NCBI GenBank assembly: GCA_021495925.1 | Contig: JAKEKT010000023.1 | Coordinates: forward strand, 124,001-188,000 | Origin: Diplodia intermedia | Taxonomy: Eukaryota; Ascomycota; Dothideomycetes; Botryosphaeriales; Botryosphaeriaceae | Direction: 5' to 3' | DNA: 64,000 nucleotides | In this document: positions 32,401-44,665 of the stretch, piece after piece | Layout: each line of letters opens with the position of its first letter | How positions within the stretch are numbered: position 1 is the first letter of the stretch | Program-made: the position numbers and the translations under genes | Notes under the pieces: generated by a model | Seen by the model: only the letters and a program-made list of their open reading frames with translations | Told to the model about the DNA's origin: nothing | The model's database searches: none

Positions 32401-35400
32401 GGATAAGGCCGTGATGATACTTGACAAGGAGCGTAGTCATCTGCAGCAGTTCCATCCTCGAGTGGTCGACGCCGAGCTGGCCTGTCTCTTCCACCTGCTC
32501 CATCGAGTAGACGCGCCAAAGGCGGTTGTGGATGGTTTCAGTCATGCTCCGGTCCATCAGCTGAGTGCCCTTCGCCGCACCAAACAGGCTATCCCAGTTT
32601 CGCATCACATCCATGGCAAACACCGGGTTAACGATGTTGTGGAAGACGAACGTCTTCGTCTTTTGCGAGGTGTTGCGACCGGTGTAGAGATCAATGCAGC
32701 GAATGATGAGTGATCTCCAGTAGTCAACCGACTCGTTCGAGATCATTATCTTGTAAATGAAATTGAACAGCGCCGGCGAAGCTTTGAGCTCCTCGGCCGT
32801 GACCGCGTCAATGATCTCAACAAAGAAGTCCAGATTGTCGGGCTCATGGGTGAGGTAGTTGGTAAAGACGCCAATAAGCCTCTCACCAGCCTGATCGACT
32901 GCAAGACGCAAGCTAGCCTCAATCTTGTTTTGCCTAAGGCGAGTTTCCAATGACTTTCCGGCCTCGATGAGCGCTTTGCGCAGGTCTGCGTGGTTGACGA
33001 GCCAGGTGCTGGTCTCGGGATACTTGCACACCGAGTCCACCACTTGAATTGCGTTGATGGAAGCAGGCCACCTCATCTCGTCGTCGTCGATTGCGAAGGC
33101 GTTGATGAAACCCTGAGTATCGTTGACGAGAACCTCTCGAAGAGGGCCACTCGCTGGGTCTGCCATGATCTGGGCGAAGAAGCGACCGCTAGCATGATCT
33201 CTAATGCGAGGTGCGAAATCATTCCAAGCCTCCTTCGGATAGTGGTTCAAGTATTTGATCAGCGGCTTGCGGAACGGGCTGTAGTGAGTCCTGCGCAGCG
33301 CGCCTTCGAGCTCCATGACCTTCTGAACAAGTTGGCCAAGAAAGCTGACGGCGGCTGCTGGAAGCAAGTGGAAGACGTTGAGGATTGCAGTAACCGTCTT
33401 CATCGCCTTGTGTTGCTCAATCAAACCAAAAGAAGTGGCCTGCAGCACGCGTTGATCCGCGATGACCTTCATGTGGTCCAGGAGACGAGAGCCAATCTCG
33501 ACCTTGAAATAATTGGTGAGCAGCTTCAGCAGTCTAGCAAGTCCATCGAGACCCTCGACTGTGAGCTTCTTGGGATCCTGGAGGTTGACCAGGATGGGTC
33601 GGAGGCCGCTCTGCAAAACGTCCTTTGGCAGCTTGTTGGTTGTGTGCAGTACTCCTTGAAGGCCTGCGTTTGCTGCATCAACGACTTGTGGAGACTTCGA
33701 GTACAGCGCCTTGAAGAACACAGCGATAACACGGAGGAAGGTCTGGTTTGGCGGATTCGACGAGAATTCAGGGAATGTCTGCGCAGTGGAAAGCAATCGA
33801 ATACAAGCGACGCGTAGGTTGACAATAGCCTCTGCGTTCCTCTGCTCGTACGGTTTTGCCGTCAGTCCTTCATCTTCGGCATCAGCAAGTGCAAGAGCTT
33901 CCGTAAGAAGACGCGTCAACAGCTCATTGAAGGTCAAAACACCATGTCCAAGCTTCAAGCAGAAAGTGACCGCGTCGATGTAGCCAATCTGGATGCTGAA
34001 GGGCAATGCGCGGAGTGGTTTGTTGAAGATTGGGTCCAAGAGCCGCTTGCTGACAGGAAGGACGAGCTCATGGACTTCAGTATGAGTCGACTCGGCGATA
34101 ATCTTCAGGTTGTCCTGCGCCGCTTTCCGCACGTGCTTGTTGGAATGCGAGAGCATTGTCACAAGGAAACCACACAAGCTAAGAAGCTTGTTGTCCGAGT
34201 TGGGGGGTGATTTCAGATCATCCTTCGACCACAGGCCGCTGCACCGGCGCAGCAACTTCTCGAGCGTAGTCTGGGAGTTGTGGCGCGTCGAGCTCGTCAA
34301 GTCCAGAGGCATGTCTTGCATGACGTACACCAAGGCCCGGGAGAAATGGTTGAGTCGCCCACCCTCATTGATCCACGCGTCGCTGAGACCGAGTTTCGTG
34401 GTAAGAATGTCGATACCGAGAGTGCCTCCATGCTTGACGAACCATTCCTCCTGGTGGCAATTATGGCAGAAAATGTCGGCCAGGTGCTTGAAAAGTGTGA
34501 GTTTCTCTGCCTTGCTGGGGTCGCCGAAAATGGTAACTGCCGCCTGGTACAGCGTCTTGAGAGCTTCTTCAGCCGCCTCCTTGACTTCAACGTGGTCTGA
34601 TGCCAATGAATCTGAGATTGCCTCAAGAATTACCCGACTCTCGATCACCACCGGGCCCTCACCAGAATTGACGTCGAAGGGTTTCTTGCGGTGCTTGATG
34701 GTCGCAAGAGCAGTTCCGACTTCCAGAAGGGCGAAGTGTCGGCAGGTGTGGGCCATAAATGATGTAGCCTCCCCTTTGAGCTCAGGAATCGAGTTGCAGA
34801 ACATCACTGCCTTGAGCAGCTTCCGTAGAGAATCCTGTTGCGCATCCTTCTTCGTGTTCGACTTGTCCCTTTCGGACGCCTCCAGAACATCAGAACCACG
34901 ATCATGAGTACCATTGCTCAGGTCATCAGCCTGCAGGCGGACGAGTTGGGCAAAATCTTCGGGCAGGCTGTCTGCACCCAAGAGCAGCTTGACTTGCGAG
35001 GTGATGAACTTGAAAGCCTGCTGCTTGTGGAAACAGTCTGACTTTTTCGCCGCCGGGGTTTTTGGGGTTTCCCATAGCTTTCCAATAGCATTTTCGACGC
35101 CAATAGACGTCGGAAAGGCACGATCTTTCAAAGACCCGATGAGACGGATGTCGATGCTTGGCTCGTCGTCGGCGTAGGACTTGTACTGGAGTGGCGGGGG
35201 TCCGTTGATGAATCTCCTGTTCCGTCCACCAAGCTTACCTAGAATCCGCATAGTGGTGTGCGCATGGAAATGGCTGTATGGAGTCGGCTTGAGATGTTCC
35301 CAAAGGCCTTGCATGAGCTCATCGATGACCGGCGCCATGATGGGATCCAAGTAGTCCGCAGTCAGGTTATCAACGCATAGCTCCAACGTTCGGAGACCTT

Positions 35401-38073
35401 GACCCACCAAATCCGAGCCTGCTCTCAGAGCGACCACCAGGGGCCGCATAAGGTAGCTCAGGTGCGGAAGTAGGTTGCTTAGACGAGCAGGCACGGTAAG
35501 TGACAGCTCCACGAACAGGTCCCGCTCGGAAGGTTTCCGCGCAGCGATGAGCAGGTTGTTGAGCACCTCCAAGAGCATCTCCAAGAGAGGAAGAATTTCT
35601 TTGTAGAGATGCTCGAATCGGCCACCGCCAATACTCCTGAAAAGCGATCGGAGGAGAAGGAAGTAGTTCATCGGTTCTTCGGCCGTGGTCGATAGCTCGA
35701 TTGACCTGGTAACAATCTTGGTGACGTGTGGTAGCAAAACCTGTTCATTCTGTTGCGAGAAGAGGGTGACGGCCATGAAGGAGAGCTTAAAGAGGCGGAG
35801 TAAGATGGACGACTTCTTGACATCGGAAGTGCCAACTTCGTCGATCTTGCTCATCAAGAATTGAAGGAGCATGCCAGCGAAACTCGGAGAAGTTGCCTCG
35901 CTGGCTAGGAGGAACTGGGGGACGTGTAGTAGAGGATTATGTTCGAACATCATCTCGTAAAGGTGGGGTATCTCAGATTCAAACACTTCGTGGAACGTGG
36001 CCGGGTCGATGTGATGGAAAACGGTGGCGAAAGCTTCCAGGAGCTCCTTCTCCTCCTTCCCACTCGACATCATGTGCTGGTTGGCAAGGAGTTCGCCGGG
36101 TGATAGGCTCTCCTTCTCGCCGGGTGTCTTCTCCACACCGTAATAACGGAAAACTTGGGCGCCTTCGCGGAAAAGCTTGATGAGGACCTCAACCTCCTCC
36201 GCGTTGTAGCCAAATGACACTTCATGCCAGTTTGCTGGCGTCGGTACGCTCGGGTCGATCTCTTCCTTTATCTTTGGCGGGTTGCAGACCCTAAGTTGAT
36301 AGAAGAGGTTCTTCAATCCATGCAACAGATTCTTGAAAAGAAACTTGTTGTCTGCAATTGGATCCGAGGCCCGCTCGCGAGGGTTTGACGTCTTTATCGG
36401 AGTTGCGTTGAAAATGTCAATCTCGTCCCAATCCGGCGGGCTATCCTTCTCGGCCAGGTAGTTTTCCGGGGTGGCCTCGATGGTTGGACTAGAGAACTGA
36501 TTGGAAACCTTTACTGCGTTGTCGAATTGGCGGTTCATCGCGGCAAACTTGTCGCCTATGGCGTTGAGAATCATCACCAAGTAGTAACGGGCTTCCTGTT
36601 TGGGCTCCAATTTAGCAATGCACTCAGCCATGTTCAACAATAGCTTCGCGCTCATAGTCTGGAAGCTGGTGCCAGGGAAGCTGTCATGCAGGTTCTTAGT
36701 GTAGACCTCGATTGTCCTTCTGATCTGTTCCTGTGATAATGATTCTCTCAGATGGTGGATTAGATCGGCAAGCATGCTGTACGCCAACGGCCGCATCGTC
36801 TCGTACACAGTCAGGCCATCTCCTATCAAGGTTCTCTCGTCGAGCAGCTCATCAATCTTTTTCAAAAAGATTTTCCGGAAGTTGAAGTTGATGATGTGAC
36901 GAATGGCGACGAGAAGCTCTTTCCTGGCACCAGACTTCTCCCTCGGACAGTCCTGTAATAAGCGGACCACGATGTCCGGTAATGTTGGAAGGAAATCCGT
37001 AAGCTGCTGTGCATACACGCGGAGTAGATATGCCAAAAAGCTCATCGTCTTAACCTGGGCAGTGATGAACTCTCCGAACGCAGCCCGATTCTTGATCTCC
37101 TTGCTCACACCCGTGAAAATGTCACTTCTCGCCTTGGCCTCAGCATGTGCCCTCTCTTGCGGTGGTGCCTGGAGAAGCAGGACGTTCTTGATCAGCGGCA
37201 CGAAACGCTTCACGTTCTTGTGGACGCAGTTCCTGTACGCCTGGAAAAGCGACACCACAATGATCGGGCATTCTGCCAGCACCTTGAATGACTGCATACC
37301 CTTCAGCAGATGTCTCGTCTGCTGCTGCTCCCCTCCCAAGTCTGGGCCACCTGACGGTCCGCCAGCGCCAGGTGAGCCCGGGCGCGGGGATTGCGAGTAT
37401 TGCGAATTACTAGGCGTGGACGGAATTGCTTGCGACGCCGGATTTCCAGAAGGGCTGTCGAACGTGTCCTTGACCGCAGCATCCATATTCTCGAACATCT
37501 CAGCAATAAGGTCCAGAAATGGCTGTACCCGGTCCTGCAGCGCCTTGGTCTGGTGCCTTTCGAAGTCCATGATCGTCTTCATACACAACGCCGCATTGTC
37601 CTCGTTCTCGATCTTCGCCAATACCATGAGTCGGTCAACGATTTGGGCGGCGTACGGTTCTAGTGCTTCGGTCGGGCTCATGGGTAACCGGTGCAGGATC
37701 TCTAATATGCAGTTGCGTAGACGCTAGCAGCCTTGTGTCAGCAAACGACCAGGCGCGAGGCTGGCATTCGGACTTACCTGCTCCGGCGATGTGCTCACGA
37801 AGACAGGTGCCCCTTCTAGGAGCTTGAGGAAGACCGGGATAAACTTCTCCAGGAAGACGCCATACGTCGAGCCAGAGCAGTAAAGCTCAATGCTGTCCCG
37901 AATCTCTGTCGCGACGCCGGTCTTGACCTTCAGGTCTGGAAGATCGAGCGAGTTAGCACGCGGCCCGCTGTCCGCATCCACCGACGTGCATTCCAGGTGA
38001 GAATTGGTAAAGTCTTACCTGACGTCGTGTCCGCCAGCTTGCTCAGATACACCTCCATGTTTCTGTCCGCCAT
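26444..38073 (-). CDS. TRA1: Tra1, PIKK-family pseudokinase scaffold of SAGA and NuA4
   Basis: Three exons on the minus strand (38073-38019, 37935-37778, 37723-26444) encode 3,830 residues; the last exon is an unbroken 11.3 kb. Tra1 is the activator-binding subunit shared by the SAGA and NuA4 acetyltransferase complexes in the nucleus. The N-terminus reads MADRNMEVYLSKLAD and soon VATEIRDSIELYCSG, as in other Tra1 proteins. About 2,500 residues of HEAT-type helical repeats follow, then the FAT region (about 2600-3250), a Gln/Ser/Asn-rich linker near 3300 (SQNQSSDNKQGS), the PI3K-like domain (about 3450-3780) and a FATC end (DPLWMPYL). Where an active PIKK has its catalytic and metal-binding motifs, this protein reads MNISRRTGNIWGSEL, so it is a pseudokinase, as known for Tra1/TRRAP. 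A 560-codon antisense frame at 26330-28012 is a shadow. Confidence 0.97.
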
Positions 38074-38807
38074 GGTTGCAGCTTTCGCAGCGTGTCGGCC
38101 GCCGGAACGCGTTACACAATGCCCCCTCTTGTCTCCCAGAAGGATACTGGGCGCGCAGTGACCCCGATGGTTGTTATGCCTCGTGGTTGTGCCAGCGCAT
38201 GGGTGGAAGCGATCGGGATCGGCGAGGATGGGAAGGCTGCGCAAGGCGCGGAGCTGCGAATGCGGCGGAATTAGGTGACGGCTTGTCGCGTAGTAAATTT
38301 GTGAGGTCGTTGAGCATTAACCGCCGCGAGCGACAAGCGAAGGAAAGCGGCGAAATCGGGAATGGCGCGGAGATGCGGGGGGGCGCGGCGGGGGGAGGCA
38401 ACGGTGGTGACAGAGCTGCGGACGTGAAGACGAGCAACCGCGAACTTCGCGGCCGGGGCGTCGCGCGAGGCAAGTACGACGATCCTTTGCCCTTTTTGGA
38501 AGCCCTAACGCCATGCCGCTAACGGCAGCTTGCTCCAACCCGCCGTGCCGCCTTCCACTCCCGACCCAAGCAAAAACCAGGCACCAGGGAAATAAAGCTT
38601 CACCTGTTACTACGTGCGTATATTCCAAATGATTAATGGGCTAACGAGGGTATGATTCGATGCGGTTTGCAAAAGAACGCCCAACCACGGTTCTCCGATC
38701 ACACTATCCCTGATCACTCATGAACCATGCACACAACCCCAACAAGGAGAACTGGAATGCAAAAGAGAAACAGTATGGGTATATTGCGTTACCGTCAATG
38801 AAAAGCC
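38074..38807. other. Intergenic, TRA1 promoter side and SYG1 3' side
   Basis: A 734-bp stretch, GC-rich near 38180-38480. Open frames up to about 170 codons on both strands look random (Arg/Gly/Ala-rich). No gene is supported. Confidence 0.55.
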
Positions 38808-41800
38808 TTAAGAGCCTCTGGCAGTCGGCTGCGGGCTTTCCATGCTCACTCTCGAAATCAATCCCTCTGCTCTCGCTATATCCTCCACATCCTCCTCCAT
38901 AAGTTCCCCCCGCCTCTTCGAATCCTCGTCGCTGCCCTCCTCGTAGTCATCATCCTCGTCATCTTCATCATTACCACCGCTTGGCCCTACTTCAGGCTTC
39001 TTACGGCGCTCAAAATCCTGGGCATGCGCAGCGTGAAGTAGAGTACCCACACGAGTAAGAGCACGAGTCGTAGGTGTTGGTGGTGGTGGTCTGTGACGGA
39101 TGGAGCCCCGGCCCGACCGTTGACCTTCTAGGTCGGTTCCGGTAGTTGCACCAGATACTTGAGATTCGAGCGCGTGGGGAGTGCTCGGCCGTTGGGCAGC
39201 CGGTCCGTCACCTTGCTCCAGGCTTTCCCTAGTTGAGACCGGAACGCTGTATGGCAGAGGCACGTCTCGTGAAGCTCGGTACTTGACCACGTTCGTGCAA
39301 TGTTCGTTCTCAACCCGGAACAGGGTCCACATTCCACGGCGGAATATTTCCGATAAGGACACCATGAACGAGAGGATCGCCGAGTGCTGGTAATCATCGC
39401 CGTATATGGCATAGAAGATCCAGTTGAACCGGAGTATGGGATCCAAAACGATGGCGACGTAGTACCAGTACACGTTCTTGTACCCGAGATTATCACGAAG
39501 GAACGGTTTCTTCGCGTACGGATTCATCAGACTCCAATCCATGACCAGGTCCCAGATGCTGCAATACACTGCGTTGACCGTCGCGCAGAAGATGAAGAGC
39601 GTCCGCAAATGCCAGTTCTTATGGATCCGGTAGAGACTGAGGCTCATGTAGTACATGATAGTCCAGGTGTACTTCCCACAGTTGACCAGGTGCGGAAAGA
39701 AGTTGCGGGTGTCGTAGTAACGCCGCAGACACTGTAGGGCGCGCCAAATACCGGGTAACGTGGAGAAGAAGCCCAATAGTCGAGAATGCGACGAGTTGCA
39801 AGAGGCTGGGCTGTCCCACCCGTTGGCGTATAAACAAAAGAAGAGCTCGATGTTCTGTGGATCAAATAAGCACGTGCACGGGGCTCAAGGAGCTAGAAAC
39901 CTACACCCATAGCGTACGTCTGGGAGCAAAACATATCACCCAAGAAGAAGTCCCGAAACTCAACCGGATAAAGGCCAGCGAAGAAAAGTCGCCACTGCTA
40001 CTGTTAGACAAAGGGCCAGGAACAATCCTAGTTTTGCTCAACTCACGTTGGAATAAGCAAACCACCGTCTGCTGCGGTGGTACAGGAAAGGGGCGGGAAG
40101 GAAGATGACGAGTACTGTCAGGCCAATCAAAACGACGGGCCAGTAGATGTACATAGAGTCGCCACCATAGCGACTGAAATTAAGCCACATGATTAGACCT
40201 TCGAGGAGAACGCAGAGACACGGTATCTGACCGACGGTGGTTAGTTTGACCCAAAATTCCTATTCTGAGGCGGGAATCAGCTTACCTCGCACAGCTGTCG
40301 CCAATCAAGCTGTGTCCGGGTATCAAACTCAAAAACGAAACCGTAATTGATCTTCTGGTCCGTCCATATCTTGCAGTCAAGACAGAAGAAAAGGAAAAGA
40401 AGAAGCATCAGGAAGTATCCTGCGTATATCTGCAACAGGAATTGTGTTGCCGTGTGAATTGATGAGTCGTCGTCGAAGACATATCTCGACGCATAGGCAA
40501 TACCTTCACAGCCAAAAACTGTTCCAGTGGCTAGCATCAAGCCATTGCGGAATGTAGAGCCGGTGAAGTCGCCAGCCTTCGCCGACTTGATGCGCAGCTT
40601 GCCCACTGCAATTTTGTGGTTGCCGCGGTAGAAGTACCTCGCGTAGAGATCCTCCACCACGTGCAGATGGCCGTCAATGATGTCGCTTTTCACGAACCAC
40701 GCGTTGTTGACCTTCTCATTCATGTAGCGCATAGTTGGCCGCGCCATGACGGTCTTGTCGTACTTCTTGTTGATCTTGCGAAACGCTGTCCGGTTGAGCA
40801 GAGCATATGCCTTCAGAAGTTCCAGGCCGCGGTAATACTCTTGTAATGCGGTCTTGAGTTTACGCTTCGCCGTCCGGTAGGGTACTCCAGGTGATTCAGG
40901 GCGCCGAACGTAGTCACGGCGGTCCTGTGGAACGGGCCCACAGGGCGTTCCGAGATCTTGCATGGCTCTGGCATTCTTGCTCATAGGCTTCGGCTTGCCT
41001 TTGACCACCTCCGGGAGCTTTTTGGCCGCCTCAATCGCATCATCGAAAGGTCTCAACCATGTTTGCGACATCACACCATTTCCATTGGCTTTGTCGTCCG
41101 ATCCTTCGGAGTCAAAGAGACCATTCGACAAGGTCTTGACCTTCGACTTCTGAAGTTTTGATATGATCTCGTCCAAACGTCGGTCCCGCATAATGTGGAG
41201 TTGCTCTCGTAGAACCTCGAGCCTCTTGGTAGCCTCGTCCTCCTTGTCTTTGTAAAAGTCCTCGATCTTTTCCAGCTCCTGATCTAGGAAATTGAAGAAC
41301 TCTGCTTGACGCACGTCTAGCTCGCGGTAAGCTTCGAGAGGTACGTCCGAGTCTTTGCCCGGGGTCGACTGTGGTACTCCTCCATCTGGACCCAGAGATA
41401 GCATCCTTCTGACACTCGGTCGTGCATCACTGGAGATATCAAGAGCAGCTGTTCCCGGCATGGAATTGACGCGCTTCGGCCTGAAGATACTCGCATACTT
41501 CGCAGGCAGTGTTGGCTTGACGGGCGATCGTGTCTTGCCAATCTCGAAAGCACTGGGGCCAGGCGCAGGGTCCGCCTTGGGCGGCGAAGGCGGTTCTCCT
41601 TGGTGCCATCGCGAAGACACCGTGTTACGGTCCGGATCAACGGCCGGGTCGGGCAAGCTGAGTGTTGGTATGCCGCCTGACCTCCTCGGCGGTGATCCTA
41701 TGATGCTTCCGTACCGTGTCAAGGCGGGCGCGTCTGCGCCGTCGGGAGACTTCTTGATAAGCGACTCACGCGGAGTCCCTCGACTGCGTATCTCTTGCGG

Positions 41801-42231
41801 AGAGGATCGGTGAGCACCCTCTACTCCTCCGACCGTGCTTGTCTCGATATTCCGTGGGGCATCGTGTGGTAGATTTGGGGCCGCGGAATCAACAGTAGAG
41901 GTCCGTCCTAGGCGGTTCAAGAAAGAGTACGACGGGGCAGCGTTATTCGGAGAGGGAGTAAAGGTGGAGATTCGACGGAGGCCCGGGGTTCGGGGGCTCT
42001 GATGGCAGCTGCGAAGAGCGCGAGAGATGGCCTTGACCTTCTTCTTCCCGAGCTACCGAGCACATGGAGATCAGCGGCGCTCGCGCGTGGAGGGCTGTGG
42101 CAGGGAGGCTACCTTGTAGTTCAAATACTTGGCTCTCCACTCAGGAACGAGCTCCTGCTCGATCTCCCTAACAGCAGGTCAGCAGGGCGCCGCAGCGTTA
42201 CGCGTCGCAGAACGTACTTGGCAAACTTCAT
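38808..42231 (-). CDS. SYG1: SPX-EXS protein of the SYG1/XPR1 phosphate-exporter family
   Basis: Six exons on the minus strand (42231-42218, 42167-42113, 42052-40286, 40226-40047, 39994-39905, 39854-38808) encode 1,050 residues. XPR1-type proteins export phosphate and sense inositol pyrophosphates through their SPX domain. The SPX domain begins with MKFAKEIEQELVPEW; its first five codons are split by an intron after a 14-nt exon. It continues with long helices (FFNFLDQELEKIEDFY) and LLNRTAFRKINKKYDK. A Ser/Pro-rich disordered insert occupies about residues 45-210. Several membrane helices follow from about 545, then the EXS domain (about 700-900) with SLSLYRIHKNWHLR and FRRGMWTLFRVENEH. The tail is acidic and polar. 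Whether it exports phosphate or signals, as proposed for yeast Syg1, cannot be told from sequence. Confidence 0.93.
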
Positions 42232-43186
42232 GCCCGGCGAGTGTCAGGAGCGAACGAGGGCGCGAACGGAAGGATAGAGAGCGTGCGACAAGACATAAGG
42301 CCCCGCAGATCGAAGAATTAGGAGCTGTAGGGTTGTTTGCGCTAGTTCCTTGGGAGAGGACGGTCGCGAAAAGACCCCCGGGCAGGCGCAGGGGCCAGGG
42401 CGACGATCGATTTTCTGTTTCCGCGCTCTGGCGCTCGCGCATGAGAAACATCAACACCGACAATCACTGCGGGCCAACCATTGGGTGCACGGCGCACGAT
42501 GCTAATACTGACAGCAAACGCTCAGCGGCGCAGGCATCGCCGTGGAACCCCGCTGCACTTGCATTACGCAGTATCGACGTAGAGTGCTCTCATTCCACGA
42601 CTAGGGCGCCACACTTCGACCGCCGGGCGATCTTCAGGCTCCACGTCTGGCAAATCCTCCGCAACACGTAACGTCATGCTGCCCCAACGACCCGACCGAC
42701 CACTGACAACAAGCCCACGCAAGCGAGGGGCATTGGGCTCGCAGGCTGGCTGCAGAGCTGATTGCAGCTGACTCTCTCCTCGCTACTTCAGGCCTTTGCA
42801 CAACCTACTCCTGCCGCCAGTCACCGGTCAGCTTTTGCAGGATCGCGATAGGGGCTCCGGTGTAACATACCTTTCCCTTTTTGTCCACCACAACTGCATC
42901 TCTCATTTCCCAGCAAGCAACACATGAGCTTGGCACATCCAGCCAGGCTTATCGGAGCCGTTGGCATCCGATTAGCAAGTTGACGAGTGCTATAGGCGTC
43001 AAAAGAATCACGGGACAGCTTGGCGGAACCCCACCATCAGCATGCGGGGTAAACACGGTTCACTTTTCAGGAGGCCAAAGTTTGGCTGATTTTGCTTTCT
43101 TATTCGATGCCGCTCCCACTCCTTTCCAGCGGTGTGGTGCCAGCTAGGTACATGCGCCCTTGTTCGTCATATCCATATCCAAGTGT
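42232..43186. other. Intergenic, no supported gene
   Basis: A 955-bp stretch between the SYG1/XPR1 start and the 3' end of the CipC-like gene. The longest open frame (180 codons, plus strand, 42129-42671) overlaps the start of the SYG1/XPR1 gene and has no recognisable content. Confidence 0.55.
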
Positions 43187-43746
43187 TTAATAATCACCGA
43201 ACTGCCTGTTCAGCCTGTCCGGGCGATCGAAGCTGGGGTCGTACTGGTCCCGGTCACCGTAGTGGTCGTCGTACATCTGCTCGGCGTTCTTCTTCGCAGC
43301 ATGCTTGGCCCTCTCGCGGTCGACGAAGTCCTCGCCCTTGGTCTCGGCGAGCTTGTCAACCTCGGCGGCAGCAAATCCAGCAAGGAGCTCCTTAGCGAAG
43401 GCGTGCTCGACGGGCTTGCCTAGTCAGGGTCAGTAACGTTGCATGTTGGATTGAGACTGAGCATCACTTACCCTGCTTGCGCTGGTGGTCCTCGAAGGCC
43501 TTGAAGCCGGCGAAGGCAGCACCGCCAGCGATCACCTCGTGGCTGAAGCTGGACTCGTTCTTCTGGCCGCCGTCCTCGTAGACCTGCTGGTAGGCGTCGT
43601 GAGACTCACCTAGAATATGTTAGTGTCAATGATGCTACAGCTCAAGTTTCGACGTGGTCACAGGAGCTCAAAGGCTTGAGAGGTTGACAAGAGGCATGGA
43701 TGCTGGATAGGTGCTGGAAGATAGACGTACCCCAACCGAAAGGCAT
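43187..43746 (-). CDS. cipC: CipC-like stress/antibiotic-response protein
   Basis: Three exons on the minus strand (43746-43731, 43609-43472, 43419-43187) encode 128 residues. The first exon has only 16 nt and yields MPFGW plus one base, giving MPFGWGESHDAYQQVY after splicing. The protein belongs to the small family named after the concanamycin-induced CipC of Aspergillus: a hydrophilic protein with a short Ala/Gly-rich helix (HEVIAGGAAFAGFKAFED), a second one (AKELLAGFAAAEVDKL), and a charged C-terminus ending DRLNRQFGDY. Homologues are induced by stress, drugs or infection; the biochemical role is unknown. A TATATAA element lies about 122 bp upstream of the start, fitting an inducible promoter. 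Confidence 0.88.
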
Positions 43747-44665
43747 TTTGGCTTATGAGTGTGTGTTGAGGGAAAGGGGTGGTTTGGAAGTGGGTTTGAG
43801 ATAAGATTGGGCGTGAGGATTGAAGTGATGGTTGATGAAGGGCGAAGAGAGGGGCTGCTGAGCGGGGTTATATACCCATCCACCACCCTTCGGCCGGTCC
43901 GCGTCAGTTCACAAGCGGCATGGACAGCTCCGTCATAGGACTTAGGCTCCACGTAACCGAGCGCGGAGCTGAGCCAGGCCGTGAACGAATGAAGTGGCTA
44001 TAGCAGGGCCCACTTCACTGACGGCTGACGAACGAGGGGCTCGTACGACGGCGTCATCATCAAGGTGCCTGGAGATCTGATGGGTCGCTGGCGGGGGCGC
44101 TGCCGCACTAGCGGGCGTTAGAGCAAGAATACGGGCGCCGTCTCCCAAGATTGCCAGGGTCCCGGATCAGCTGAAGGGCAAATCTGGACCCTTTGGAGGC
44201 TCCCTTGACAGGCTGCTGCAATGGCTTGCGGCCACGTCGGTAGCCCGCCGTCGACAGCTGGGTTGTGCGTGCTGTCCACGACGCACACGGCCCTTGTGAA
44301 TGGCAATGGCAGCACAGCAGCAGCGTGCCGAAGATCCGGGAGCACGGGGCACCCTCAAGCTTCACCAAGCCGGCATCTAAGCCTGGTTGATCATCCTTGG
44401 CGGCCTTGGCGAGGCTTGTTGCCGCGCGCGCCACCTCGACGAAGCAGTTCCTCTGTCTGAAACGCGATTACGGCACCTTCCACGCCGATTACGCAGCTCC
44501 TTGCCCACCGACCGACCGTCGTCATCCAAGCTCCCGTCCTTGCCGAAAATAACCCCACCCGAGAGCTGAACACGGCTGAGCCGACAGCGCCAGCCACCGC
44601 CATCATCCACAGCTCACTCCGCCAACCGGTCAATCACATCGCCACACGACCCCGCCGCTGCGACA
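43747..44665. other. Intergenic, promoters of the CipC-like and thioesterase-fold genes
   Basis: A 919-bp stretch between two divergent genes. It contains the CipC TATA element at 43868-43874. Open frames are short and overlap on both strands. No gene is supported. Confidence 0.55.
43868..43874 (-). promoter_or_regulatory. TATA box of the CipC-like gene
   Basis: On the minus strand this reads TATATAA, about 122 bp before the start codon at 43746. The distance and the stress-inducible nature of the family fit a TATA-driven promoter. The assignment rests on the motif and position only. Confidence 0.55.
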
